A DNA stretch of 64,000 nucleotides, from contig NW_023501039.1 of assembly GCF_014066305.1 (NCBI RefSeq), positions 992,001 to 1,056,000 on the forward strand. Reading direction: 5' to 3'. The notes under the pieces were generated by a model, which ran no database searches, was not told the DNA's origin, and saw nothing but the letters and a program-made list of their open reading frames with translations. This DNA comes from Letharia columbiana (Eukaryota; Ascomycota; Lecanoromycetes; Lecanorales; Parmeliaceae). Numbering within the stretch: position 1 is the first letter of the stretch; the number at the start of each line of letters is the position of its first letter. The position numbers were made by a program, and so were the translations under genes. Shown piece after piece: positions 9,229 to 19,119 of the stretch.

Positions 9229-11636
9229 TTACAACATCATATTAGAAGTCTTCTTTCTCAAGCTGCTGAACCGGTTCTTTGATTTATCGGTCGGTGTCGT
9301 CGCCTCTGCTCCATTTTCCTCTGCGAATGGCTCATCTTTGCTAGATTCCTTGGAGCCCCCAAATAATTTCGGCTTGCGGAAGCTTTTGCTACTCGACTTG
9401 AACCTGCTTAGGCCTCCTGTGGGGATAGGAACAGGGGTAGAAGCACCGTCTTTGTTGCCACTCTCCGCAGCGACACGCTGATCCTCTTCCGCCTTCGACG
9501 CTTTGCTAGCTTGTAAGGCGGCTTTCGTATCTGCGTCCGCCTTCTTCATTCCCTCCTTCCGCTTGACTTCGAGGTTCTTTAACCGTTCCCGTTCAGCTTT
9601 CTCTTCTTGTCTCCCGGTAATTTTGGCCACTGCTTTTCGTTCCTTTTCTTCCTTGTGTCGCTCCTTTTTCGACTTGATGTCTTCGTTTGGTGTTCGTGAT
9701 GGTACTTGGGGCAGTGCGGTGACTTCGGACGGCGATGTGGATAATTTTATTGGTTGTGGAGGCTCCGTGACTGCCTTATCGAGGCTTGCGTACCCATTCG
9801 TATCCTCATCTGACGTTGGCGTCACGGCGCTCTTTACATGCTGGATACCGTTCATGAAGCCATTGGTCTTGAGGCCTAGTCCAACGGGTTCTTTCGGTAT
9901 TTCCACAACCGCTTTGGTAGCAGCTGCCAAGCTCTCGGCGTCCTGTTCTCTCTTCACAGCTTCTAGCGTTGTTTCCTGATAAAAAAGTACGTATGCACAA
10001 GCCAGCCCTGGTCGATCGCCGAAAAAGTTTTGGACGTAGCTCTTGTCGACAGGCTCGACCATTTCGTCATCAAACAGCAGCCATCCTCGTTCTTCTGTCT
10101 TCACAATCGAGATATAGTGCCCATGGTAGGGCCCTCCTCCAATGTGCACTACCACAGCATAAAGTTCGTACAGCCGATCTGGATCCTCTGCATCGTCTGT
10201 CGTGTTGAAAAGGCGTAAATGATAAGGGTATACCACCCGATGAAATAGCTTTTGTAATCGTTGAAGATCCTCCGTGTACTTGAACCGCTTCAGATGCAAA
10301 GCTAAGATTCTGGGTAATCTTTTGATTTTCATGCGTTTCTCCGCTTCTTGCAGGCCACCACATCGATCACAGTGGAATTTGTTCCTTTCGCACAGCATCT
10401 CTTCCGCAGAGAATTTCCTTAAACACGCCGTCACCGAAGAATGTTCGTCCAAATCTACAGAGAGATCCAAAAACGCTTCGTCACGCTGCGACACGTTTTC
10501 ACAAGTCAGACATTTCGTTTCCGATGTCAAAGTGCCTTCGAAAAGTTCGTGTACCCATCCTGTCGTGCTGGATGTTGTTTTCGTCATCGCCGATGCAAGC
10601 GCTTTTTCAAAACCAGTCTTCTCCGCATGACCGTTCATGCCCTTTTCTTCCTCGAGCTTCTTTGAATGAACCTCCACATTTGCTACAACCTCATTCAGAA
10701 GAAGATTCAGGAATTCGTGAGCGTCCTGGTGCATCGCGCTCCGGAACATTTCATTTTCCCGCCTGAGAACCTCCAGAAATTTAGTCGGGCTCACCACACC
10801 AACATTGGATTTATGAGCCAGAAGTGCCTCGAAGATGTCTTTTAGAGATGTGAACAGGGATTCGGGCATTCCATAAGCGGCCGCATTATCATTACCCATA
10901 GAAAGCGTAGGCCCCCTGGCTTGCGCCACTCTCTTCTTAAAATCTGGATGTTCTTTGTCTTCAGGTTTTGGTGTGGGAGGCGGTCCTCCTGGATTTCGCG
11001 CAGAACTTTGTACGGGTTGCTGTTTCATGAGTTTGGTGGGCGTCAGAGAGGGGTGGTTTGGAGGGAGTATGACTGCGTCAGGATCTATTCGTGCTTGTCC
11101 TGTCGAGGTGGTGGTAACGGACTCCAAAGGCGAACGTTTTGGGTAGTTGATAACCTGTTCTCGAAAAGGTACCGAGTAATATAAACATTGTAGAATCGAA
11201 TTGCAATAGCTGGGACAAGTAAGCATCTTGTCTCTGGGCCTTAGCACTACGACTCGACATACCATGTGTTTCCGAACTGTGAGCACACTGTCAGTAGATT
11301 CATACATATCTTCATCGCCTGAAGCTTACATTTTCCAAGCCCCAAAACTTATCACTGCCATTATCCCGTGAAGGCCCCAGAGGTAGATCTAATAGGTATT
11401 TCTCAAGCGGTGTTATTTGAAGAGCGTTGGGATCTTTCTTGGCCGGGGATGAGCCAGCTGATGGACTCGACGTTCCCTAAGTCAGACGGATGGGTTAGAC
11501 CTCTCAGCTTACATCGGCGCACACAAACATTTCCATTCTCGTATGTTGAGAAGACAGTGCATGGGTGTCTCTTGTGATGCGAGTGAGAAGGAATACTCAC
11601 AGCACCAGATCGCATCCGATTGAAGAATGAGGACAT
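9229..11636 (-). CDS. creB: Ubiquitin carboxyl-terminal hydrolase, CreB type
   Basis: Four exons: 11636-11601, 11476-11330, 11276-11263 (14 nt) and 11209-9229, coding 725 residues. Exon 2 gives [19 protein letters not shown] and [10 protein letters not shown]; exon 3 gives FGNT; then the catalytic Cys66 and [17 protein letters not shown]. This is the Cys box of USP/UBP deubiquitinases in CreB/USP12/46 form. A zinc site (Cys299/302, Cys346/349) and the His box [12 protein letters not shown] (His430) are present. The C-terminal part (about residues 540-725) is Lys/Glu-rich coiled coil and low complexity, as in CreB. CreB with the WD40 protein CreC removes ubiquitin from targets in carbon catabolite repression. 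The codon of Cys66 is split TG|C by an intron. The CreC partner is not in the window. Confidence 0.93.
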
Positions 11637-12856
11637 ATTGATAGAGGAGGGGCCGATGGTCCTTTTGGTGGGGCGTGGAAAGTGTTGGGCTGCTCAAGCG
11701 CGCGGGTCAAGGTGAAAGACGAGCTGCTGTATATGGATGGCTGCACATCTGGACTGGTGGAGAGGGAGGTTGGACGATGGGGAAGGTTTGTCTCATGGGG
11801 ATTTCGGTCAGCGAGGCAGCAAAAGCACGAGGCAGTAGTAGGTAGTGCTGTTTGGGAGCGGGAGCTGGGAGCCTTGTGTGGGGGGGGCGTGGTGTTGCGG
11901 CGTTGAGTAGCGGGGCGATTATTATTATTATCTAGCTTGATTGCGGGATGCCGCTGACGATCTGCGGGTGTTGAGAGTATCCGAGTCCGTTAAGAACTTA
12001 TCAATCGAACTATCAAAAAAGAAAAGAAAATAAGAAGATGCTCATAGACACAATATGTGGATGAATGTACAGAGTCAAGATTACTCTATATCTTTGGCAA
12101 GTGTTTCAAGATGGCACTGTATAGGGGTTTTCGAAGATACATGCGGGGTTTTTTCTCCCGTTCGTTGTTGATTCAGAGATCTGACATCCTGTTCGTCGCT
12201 CAAAGAGGGGCCCGGTTAGCGAAAGCCATGTGGGAGAGATCAGGGTCCTGCTAGACCTATAATAGGCAGGTTGATGACCCGGGAAACTGGTTAGCGTTGC
12301 AGGGATCTCCTTGTTGGAATGTCGAGCCGTGTAACAGGGGAAAATATGTACCTACATCAATGTACTGTACCTACATATTATCTATAGATTATCTACTCGT
12401 ACCTACTTTTGTACTCCGCAACCTTACTTCAACTTCTGGATACAGAAAACGTGTGGGTTGATGCAAGTACCCTACTCTACCAACTTCATCCAAAATATCG
12501 CACCCATAATCATAATCAAACAAAGCGAAGAAAAGAACCCCCGCTAATATACATAGTCGACAAGAAGGACCGGGCGACCAGAACCAAACCAAACCTTACT
12601 CCAGCGGAACAATTCGTACCGGACCCGAAGCCATGACAGACAGAAATTCGTGGTGGATCTGCATCGCTTGGGTAAATGATTGTGCCTATGAGTGATGGCT
12701 AAAATGTTCGACCGCTTGCGAGTCCCAGGCAATTGGTGATGACAGTGAAGGAACTACCGGAGATGGGGAAAGAGCAGGACAAAATACAAGTTATGGTATT
12801 AGAAGTCTACCACCAAAGGTCCAGGCATGCTCTCATACGCCGAGCGATACACCTGG
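11637..12856. other. Intergenic: creB promoter and demethylase 3' region
   Basis: About 1.2 kb with no supported gene. It holds the upstream region of creB and the downstream region of the LSD1 gene (both minus strand). Visible features are a G-run near 11880, a short ATT repeat at 11919-11932 and an A-rich tract at 12013-12033. Short ORFs lack recognisable domains. Confidence 0.5.
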
Positions 12857-15800
12857 TCATATGTCAACATTGGAATCCGAGTCTTCGGCGTATCCTGACA
12901 TCTTCTTCCCTCTCCTCTCCTGGTCATCGCCGAAATCCCCATGAACGCCCAACGTTCTCCACATAGCCTGCTCTTCCTTGTCGGACAGCACACCTGGATG
13001 CCGTTGTACGTATTGCTTCCGCACTTCCATCGCCTTTTCATCCCACGATGCCAACCGCGCTTCGAAAGTCGCTGCCTCCTCCAGATTCGCCTTCCTATTG
13101 CTTTCCGTTTGTTCAAAGTACGGTCTCTTGGCCTCGTCGCTTGCTTCTCGCCATATCTGACCTACCATTGCGCGTATTTCATTCCGTTCAGCTTTCTTGT
13201 TTGGATCTCCTGATCGTAGCAGATGCGCTTCATCGCAAACTTTCTTCACTTCGGCCCAGTTGTCTTTCGTGAACAATAGGAATGGGTTCGATCCAGGCTT
13301 TCCTGGTGGTGATGGACGGAAGCCGAGCTCGTTCAATATCGCTTGTAGAATGTCGCTTTCGAAGGCCTCAAGGCGCGCTTGTTTGACATCTTCCGCTTCA
13401 CTGGGCGCTGGGTCCGGTACTCTAGTTGCTGGATCCTTAGGTCGATACTGCTGAGGAGGTTCAGCTGTTACTACGTCTGTCTCCGCGGGCCATGGAACCA
13501 GTGGGCTAGGAACCTCGATGGGTCCTAGCAGGTCATCGATGATTTCGGAAGCAGCCCGCAAGCCTGATATGTATGCACCATGCACGGTGGCCGGATGGGT
13601 GGCACAGGTAGCCTCACCCGCGAAATGCAAAGTGCCTATTGGTGCTGCCATAGCCTCGTAGTCTCCGGGCAAGGATGTGGCGCCGACGTACGAGTAGCTA
13701 CCGCGAGCAAAGCGGTCTTTGCCCCAGCGAGTGACGATTGTTTCTATGGGCTGCGGTACCATTGTCTGCTTGAATATTTTTGCTAGTTCCTGGGTAACCT
13801 CAGCGACTAGCTCTGCATCACTTGAACTTTCGGCTTGATGAGCAGCATCGCCTGCCATGAGCGAGATGAGGACTGGGCGACCAGTAGTCTTGATGCAATT
13901 CCAGAAGAAATAGAAGCGTCCTCTGTTGGCAATGTAGTCCTCTTGATCCAGACTATCATGCACTTCGGGTTCTCGAAGGAGACCGAACATATCTTGATCC
14001 ACTTTCCAGAATGGCTTATCGTAGACAAGGATGACTTTGTTTAAGGTTCCAAACCCCAAGCGCTGTATTGGCCCGATCTTCCAATCAGGTAGTGGTGGAT
14101 CAAATTTGACATTTCCATCCTTCAATACGCCCAAAGGAGTCGTCAGGACGACATGGTCTGCATCGAAACTGTCTCCATTCTCGCATGATACTTTCGTAAT
14201 TCCACTTGAAAAATGATTGTCTGCGTTATACTCAATGTGCTTCACAATTTTCCGGGTGCGAAGATCGAGTTTCGTTGGAGAAAGCAAAATACCACGAGGA
14301 ACCTGCTGATAGCCACCGATGACTTGTGCGTGGACTCCTTCAAACTCGTTGCCAGCGTCTTGATCCCAGCCTCCAAGACTGAGTTTGCCAACGTTGGCCG
14401 CATTCGCATACTCAAGGTTGGCGTAATGCCAATTGATGAGGCGCAGATCTTGTGGGGAAAGATCAAGCAGAAACTGATACTGTTTCACCGCCTCATCCAT
14501 GGCTGCGCCTAATGTAGGATATTTCGAAGCTTTGGCAACGACATCCAAATTGAGATCGTTGTACGCTAGCACATTCGAAGCTAACTTCCAGCCCATAGCT
14601 TCAGCAGCTTGGGCAGGGGGTTCCTTTTTGCGTGGGCCTGGTATCAAATGTGCTTTTCCTGTGAGCTTGTCCATCCCAGCAGGAACATTCTCTGTTGCAT
14701 GGTTGTTGTCGCTTGCTGTGAGCAGCTCTTCTTCAATTGAACTGATTGGCGGACCACCCTCTCGGTTTGGGTCTCGTCCCGCCTCGATCATTTCTTTGTC
14801 CCCTTCGACTGTCACTGGAGGAGGCATCCTATGACGGTAAACGCTCGCTCGGTCGAGAACATCGTTGTAAAGCTTCTCCGCCATTTGGTCTCTTTCTTCA
14901 TTCACGACATTGCCATCTATATCGTGTAGCGTAGAGTTGTCTTTCAAAGCATAGTAATGTAGAGCCAATTGGCCTCTCACTATCATGCTCATGGGATTGC
15001 CGTGATCGAATCCAATAATTATATGTGCGCCCATTTCTGCGGTGCTCCTGTTTTGCTCAGGTATGCCGCTAGCCTTTTGCCCCTTGAGAGGATGCGAATA
15101 CACTCTTCCACCAACTCTGTTGCGGCCTTCAAGCAGTACCACATTTGGCGGTTCTTCGCCTATTGAGGTCCATCTATCGCGGTAATGGCCAAAAAGGCCT
15201 TCCAACTGCCTTGCGCATCCCAAGCCAGACATACCTGCTCCAATCACAACAACTGTCTTTCGTTTATATCGTTTGGATACGTATCTCTTGACACGAATGT
15301 TCGACGCTTCGGGTGGTTCAACACATCCGAAGTTGATGTAACCTTTCCTTACAAGCCACTCATACGCAACATCCGCCAAGCCTAGCCACCGTGAGGCGAG
15401 AGCACAACCAGCGGCCTCCTCTGCAGTCACACTGACCAGTGGATTCCTTACCCACAGCCGCAATATACGGTTTCGTATGTTCAAATACGCAGACACATGA
15501 AGGTGACAGATATGATTTCGAAGGAGCTGGTATTCGTCCGGATGCAACGCGAATGGGTTAAGTCTCGATGAGTACGCAGCATGAACGCCTTGTTGAGCTA
15601 GGATAGTAGGCGGTAGATTAGTGGGTATAGAAGTTCTGGGAGAAAGATCCGCGAAGCGAAGCATTCTCCCTTTTGGTACAGTTCGGCGCTGTGCCGGTTT
15701 TGGGATTGCCTTTGGAGGTTTCATCGCTGGTGGAGTTTCTAATGCCGTCTGAACTTTCAAGTTCTGTGGGGTTGTGGATTTTGCTGGAGTTGGTAGGGAT

Positions 15801-16633
15801 GAGAGACTGGAAGAAGGAGACACAGCCTTTAGCATATCAAACGGAAGATTAGTCTCTTCTATTGATTCCCTTAAGTTGGAGGGTCCTGTGGATGTGAGAG
15901 AAGACGGCCCTGAAACTCTCGAAGGAGTACTGCTCATCCTTGGGGTTTCCGAAACATCATCAGAGCGAGAATCAGCACCATCGGCTTCCAGTTCAAAGAC
16001 TGGCCTGATTGCCGTTGGAGACAGCATGACTACTGCCTTGGATGGAAAAGTATCATAAATTTCGTCGTCAACCTCTGGTCCGGAGCTCACGCTTACGGCC
16101 TTCGAAGCAGTACCGCCCATGTTTTCCGTTAGTATTCGTCCATCAGTACTGCCGTCCGCTTCCGGCCCAGAGCTCATGTCCATGTTTTCCGAAAATTCGT
16201 CATCCATGTCCGAACCTGTGTCCATTGCTTCTGATAGATCATCCTGTAAGTTTTCCGGATGTTGTGATGGAACTATATGACTGTTGACTGCCTGATGATA
16301 CCTGTTTGGTTCAGATACCGAAGGCCCACGAAAGCTTTCCCTGCCAGGCAGCAGATCAAAACCGTAGCCTGGAGAAGGAGCGAACGACTGATTTGGTTGA
16401 TGTCCAACACCCAGATGATGATACTGGTAAGGGAGAATTTGGGGGTTTGCAAATGAAACTGAGCCGCCTTGGCTAGTCGTCCTTGATAGAGACTTTGGTG
16501 CAGAATTCGCAAAATACTGTGCCAGCGAAATCTTTGAAATCTTCTTCTTATTATCGAGAAGCTCAAAGTTCTTGTCGAACACGAGTTCACCGTCCCGAAC
16601 GTGACCTTTTTGGAAGGCTTTCCCGGCCGACAT
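12857..16633 (-). CDS. kdmA: Lysine-specific histone demethylase, LSD1/KDM1 type (SWIRM + amine oxidase + HMG box)
   Basis: One uninterrupted frame of 1258 residues. Residues 1-340 are Ser/Pro-rich and acidic (disordered). A SWIRM domain spans about 350-437 (FALHPDEYQLLRNHICHL). The FAD Rossmann motif VVVIGAGMSGLGCARQLEGL begins at 461 and is followed by GRNRVGGRVYSHPL. The C-terminal flavin segment is LHFAGEATCATHPATVHGAY. An HMG box covers about 1114-1190 (PFLLFTKDN ... WREASDEAKRPYFEQTE). This order, with a DNA-binding HMG box added, is that of fungal LSD1 homologues such as fission yeast Lsd1/2 and Aspergillus KdmA. The protein would be nuclear and oxidatively demethylate H3K4/K9 mono- and dimethyl marks. 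It lacks an obvious Tower insertion of the animal size. The symbol is by analogy. Confidence 0.92.
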   Translation of the reverse strand: MSAGKAFQKGHVRDGELVFDKNFELLDNKKKISKISLAQYFANSAPKSLSRTTSQGGSVSFANPQILPYQYHHLGVGHQPNQSFAPSPGYGFDLLPGRESFRGPSVSEPNRYHQAVNSHIVPSQHPENLQDDLSEAMDTGSDMDDEFSENMDMSSGPEADGSTDGRILTENMGGTASKAVSVSSGPEVDDEIYDTFPSKAVVMLSPTAIRPVFELEADGADSRSDDVSETPRMSSTPSRVSGPSSLTSTGPSNLRESIEETNLPFDMLKAVSPSSSLSSLPTPAKSTTPQNLKVQTALETPPAMKPPKAIPKPAQRRTVPKGRMLRFADLSPRTSIPTNLPPTILAQQGVHAAYSSRLNPFALHPDEYQLLRNHICHLHVSAYLNIRNRILRLWVRNPLVSVTAEEAAGCALASRWLGLADVAYEWLVRKGYINFGCVEPPEASNIRVKRYVSKRYKRKTVVVIGAGMSGLGCARQLEGLFGHYRDRWTSIGEEPPNVVLLEGRNRVGGRVYSHPLKGQKASGIPEQNRSTAEMGAHIIIGFDHGNPMSMIVRGQLALHYYALKDNSTLHDIDGNVVNEERDQMAEKLYNDVLDRASVYRHRMPPPVTVEGDKEMIEAGRDPNREGGPPISSIEEELLTASDNNHATENVPAGMDKLTGKAHLIPGPRKKEPPAQAAEAMGWKLASNVLAYNDLNLDVVAKASKYPTLGAAMDEAVKQYQFLLDLSPQDLRLINWHYANLEYANAANVGKLSLGGWDQDAGNEFEGVHAQVIGGYQQVPRGILLSPTKLDLRTRKIVKHIEYNADNHFSSGITKVSCENGDSFDADHVVLTTPLGVLKDGNVKFDPPLPDWKIGPIQRLGFGTLNKVILVYDKPFWKVDQDMFGLLREPEVHDSLDQEDYIANRGRFYFFWNCIKTTGRPVLISLMAGDAAHQAESSSDAELVAEVTQELAKIFKQTMVPQPIETIVTRWGKDRFARGSYSYVGATSLPGDYEAMAAPIGTLHFAGEATCATHPATVHGAYISGLRAASEIIDDLLGPIEVPSPLVPWPAETDVVTAEPPQQYRPKDPATRVPDPAPSEAEDVKQARLEAFESDILQAILNELGFRPSPPGKPGSNPFLLFTKDNWAEVKKVCDEAHLLRSGDPNKKAERNEIRAMVGQIWREASDEAKRPYFEQTESNRKANLEEAATFEARLASWDEKAMEVRKQYVQRHPGVLSDKEEQAMWRTLGVHGDFGDDQERRGKKMSGYAEDSDSNVDI

Positions 16634-17711
16634 ATCTCATATAGAGCGTGGATACGGAGAAAATTGTGTGGAAAAGGTCACCGCTGTGTTTCATTCGCTT
16701 TGAAAGAGTCGGTCAAAGATACTGGTCCCTATCCACAGCTATTAGCTTCTGTGGGTATATTCGGCTCTTACTGGGGTCAAGCTTACGATATGTGCTGGCA
16801 CGCACGAAATGGAGAGCCGTTGGTTATTCATCTAAGTCTCTGAATATAATTTTGAAAGGAAAGGACTGTACAATGATTGATTTGAAGCAATCCGTAAGGG
16901 TGTCACCGTAGAGGCGGTGGGATATGTGTGTTTTAGTGATAGAGAGCCGCCTTCCTTTTCCTGCCACCGTCTAGCGCTAGTCTCGGTTCGAGATTTCAAC
17001 GACATCTCGTCCAGCGACACCATCCACAGTTCCAATCTGGTGACATTTCATACTCTGCTGCCATTTTAGCGCTTCCCGAGCGCATAAATCGTGTCCAGCG
17101 TGTCATTAATCCTAAGCTTGCGATGCTTCCGGTGGATTTTGACCTCATCTTCAGCATACATGTCCTTATCTCTGGAGACCCCACCCTTGCAACTCTGATA
17201 TCCCCATAACTTCGGTTCCTATACGTTACTCTCCAGGCCTTACTCAATATTCTTAAAACATTAGCTAACGGACCAGATCAATCAGTCCTCTTCCGCTCAA
17301 GCCTCGATAATGATCACCTGAACCCGAGAACATTGGACAGCTTGGATTGCGGGCAGAGCCGACTCGACCAATACACATTCATACCAATTTTACGAATCTC
17401 GTGCATTTGGAGTCCCAGGGTCGTTCTTATGTCATGACTGGATACGTGTGTAAAAGGTGGTTGTCGCAAATCTTGAACTATCTGCTGCGTCGACAGCCAA
17501 AACCAGCAAATCTCAACCGTACAAGAGCAAAGTGCAGAGTTTGGGTTTTGCAGCCCCCAATCACTGATTATCTATGCGCCTTAGGACACATAAGGTATCT
17601 TGATGACGTTGCGTCATGTGTGGCCAGCTACTATGCTGTTTTTCCGATTTCTAGCACTGCTATCTACACTACATGCTCCCGGAGAGCCTTGTGCATCAGG
17701 ACTCGTGTCTA
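16634..17711. other. Intergenic: demethylase 5' region and capping-protein 3' region
   Basis: About 1.1 kb. Short ORFs on both strands (for example 17347-17799 plus) have no recognisable family and look random. This is probably the long leader and promoter of the LSD1 gene. Confidence 0.45.
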
Positions 17712-18867
17712 TCACCGCTTCATCGAATTGATCATCTCTCGATGTGTGGCCTTCTCCCTGTTCGCCTCGGTCAAAGGTGGTATGCCTGCAACGTGGTAAG
17801 TGGAAGGCCGAGGAGAAGAGCAAGGTAACATACTTCGGAGGTCTCCCACAACATCTTTCGCTTTTCCGAAATAGACCTCCTCTATTTACGAATGTTAGCA
17901 TTGTCTGGAATGCGAATAAAATGCATGCGCATACGCAGCAGATTCCTCATCTTCAATTCCATATCCTCCACCAGCTTCCCCACGTTCACAATATGGCTGG
18001 AGTCATCGGTCACTGGCATGTCTTGCTCGATCTGTCTTGTCATGTTGCCGCTTAGATCCATATCCCCCAGTGCATCACTCCCCGTACTTAGGCGTAATAT
18101 GACTGTGCTCGTAAGCTTGTAGTGTGACGTGCGGGCACGATCGATGGACTCAAAGACGTGTATCGAATCCCAGCCTCCCTCACTCTTCCCCGTCGGCGTA
18201 GCTGCAAATATTCATATTAGGTTTTCAGCCCTTGCATTCGTTCCAGAATTGGAGCCAAGCAGACTTACTCTTCTTAAGTAGTACCACCCCAGCGAACCCA
18301 TCATCCAAATCCCAGAAGTAGACACTGCTCACACCACCTTCGTAGTATCTAGAAGAAAGACACGTACTAAATTAGTAGATAGAATTTCAACTGAATTTGC
18401 GTGTTGAGCACTAATCCTTTAGCAGGATCTTTTCCGTGCCACCAATCAGACAGAAGCAAAAGTACTCACAACTCTCGATAAACATCCACCGCCTCCCCCA
18501 TGCCCACCTCCAACTTTCTCACCCTCTCACTCGGCTTAGCCCCCTCCTCTTCCCCCTCAATCGCAGGCTCAAACTCATTACTCCACGGACTCCTCCAACT
18601 ATCCCCATCCCGATTATAGTCACATAGCAGATAATCCCTGCCGGTTTTCTTGCAGCGGCGTACTTCAAGTGGTTGATCGACGCTGGAAAGGAGTTCTTCG
18701 GTTAGGTCTGGTGCGAGGGCGCAGATGCGGGTGAGGTTGGCGGATGTGTTGGAAGGGGGGAGACGGCGGAGGAGGTCGCTAGGCGTTGGTTAGTAGGCAT
18801 ACGGTAGGATAATGGGGAGGGGAATCTAGTTGTACAGGGCGCTGTCAAATTGGCCGTCGGCGGACAT
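17712..18867 (-). CDS. CAP2: F-actin-capping protein subunit beta
   Basis: Six exons found by hand: 18867-18836, 18778-18470, 18348-18269, 18201-17935, 17881-17834 and 17785-17712, coding 269 residues. Spliced segments read [11 protein letters not shown] / [15 protein letters not shown] ... [11 protein letters not shown] ... [12 protein letters not shown] ... RSPWSNEF / [20 protein letters not shown] / [10 protein letters not shown] ... HYKLTSTVI ... NMTRQIEQD ... [13 protein letters not shown] / [16 protein letters not shown] / [18 protein letters not shown]. This is CapZ beta along its whole length. With the alpha subunit it caps actin barbed ends and acts in actin patches and in dynactin. 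All phases close. The first donor (GTACAA) is atypical. No long ORF covers this gene, so simple ORF finding misses it. Confidence 0.93.
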
Positions 18868-19119
18868 TGTGGGCAGCGAAATGGGAGCAGGACTGAATGA
18901 TCGGAGGGACGTGTCGTGTTTACAAGATGGTTTCAGAAGTTTACTTTGACTTGGTTTCTCTCGGCCGAACTTGGTTGCTCGACATCCATAGCAACTTTGC
19001 TCAGTTTCTCTATCGGGTATCTAAATGCAGGACGCTAACAAGCATTTCATGAAGCCATCTGAGCCTTTGAGTTCGAATCCCTCACGGCTGCCAATTCCCA
19101 CACACGCGTGCCTGATACA

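Noticed and set aside
17347..17799. 150-codon plus-strand ORF
   Set aside because: No similarity to a known family, and its end overlaps the last CAP2 exon in antisense.
19055..19095. tRNA 3'-end-like sequence (gagttcgaatccctcacggctgcca)
   Set aside because: The T-stem has mismatches and no matching 5' acceptor or other arms exist upstream.
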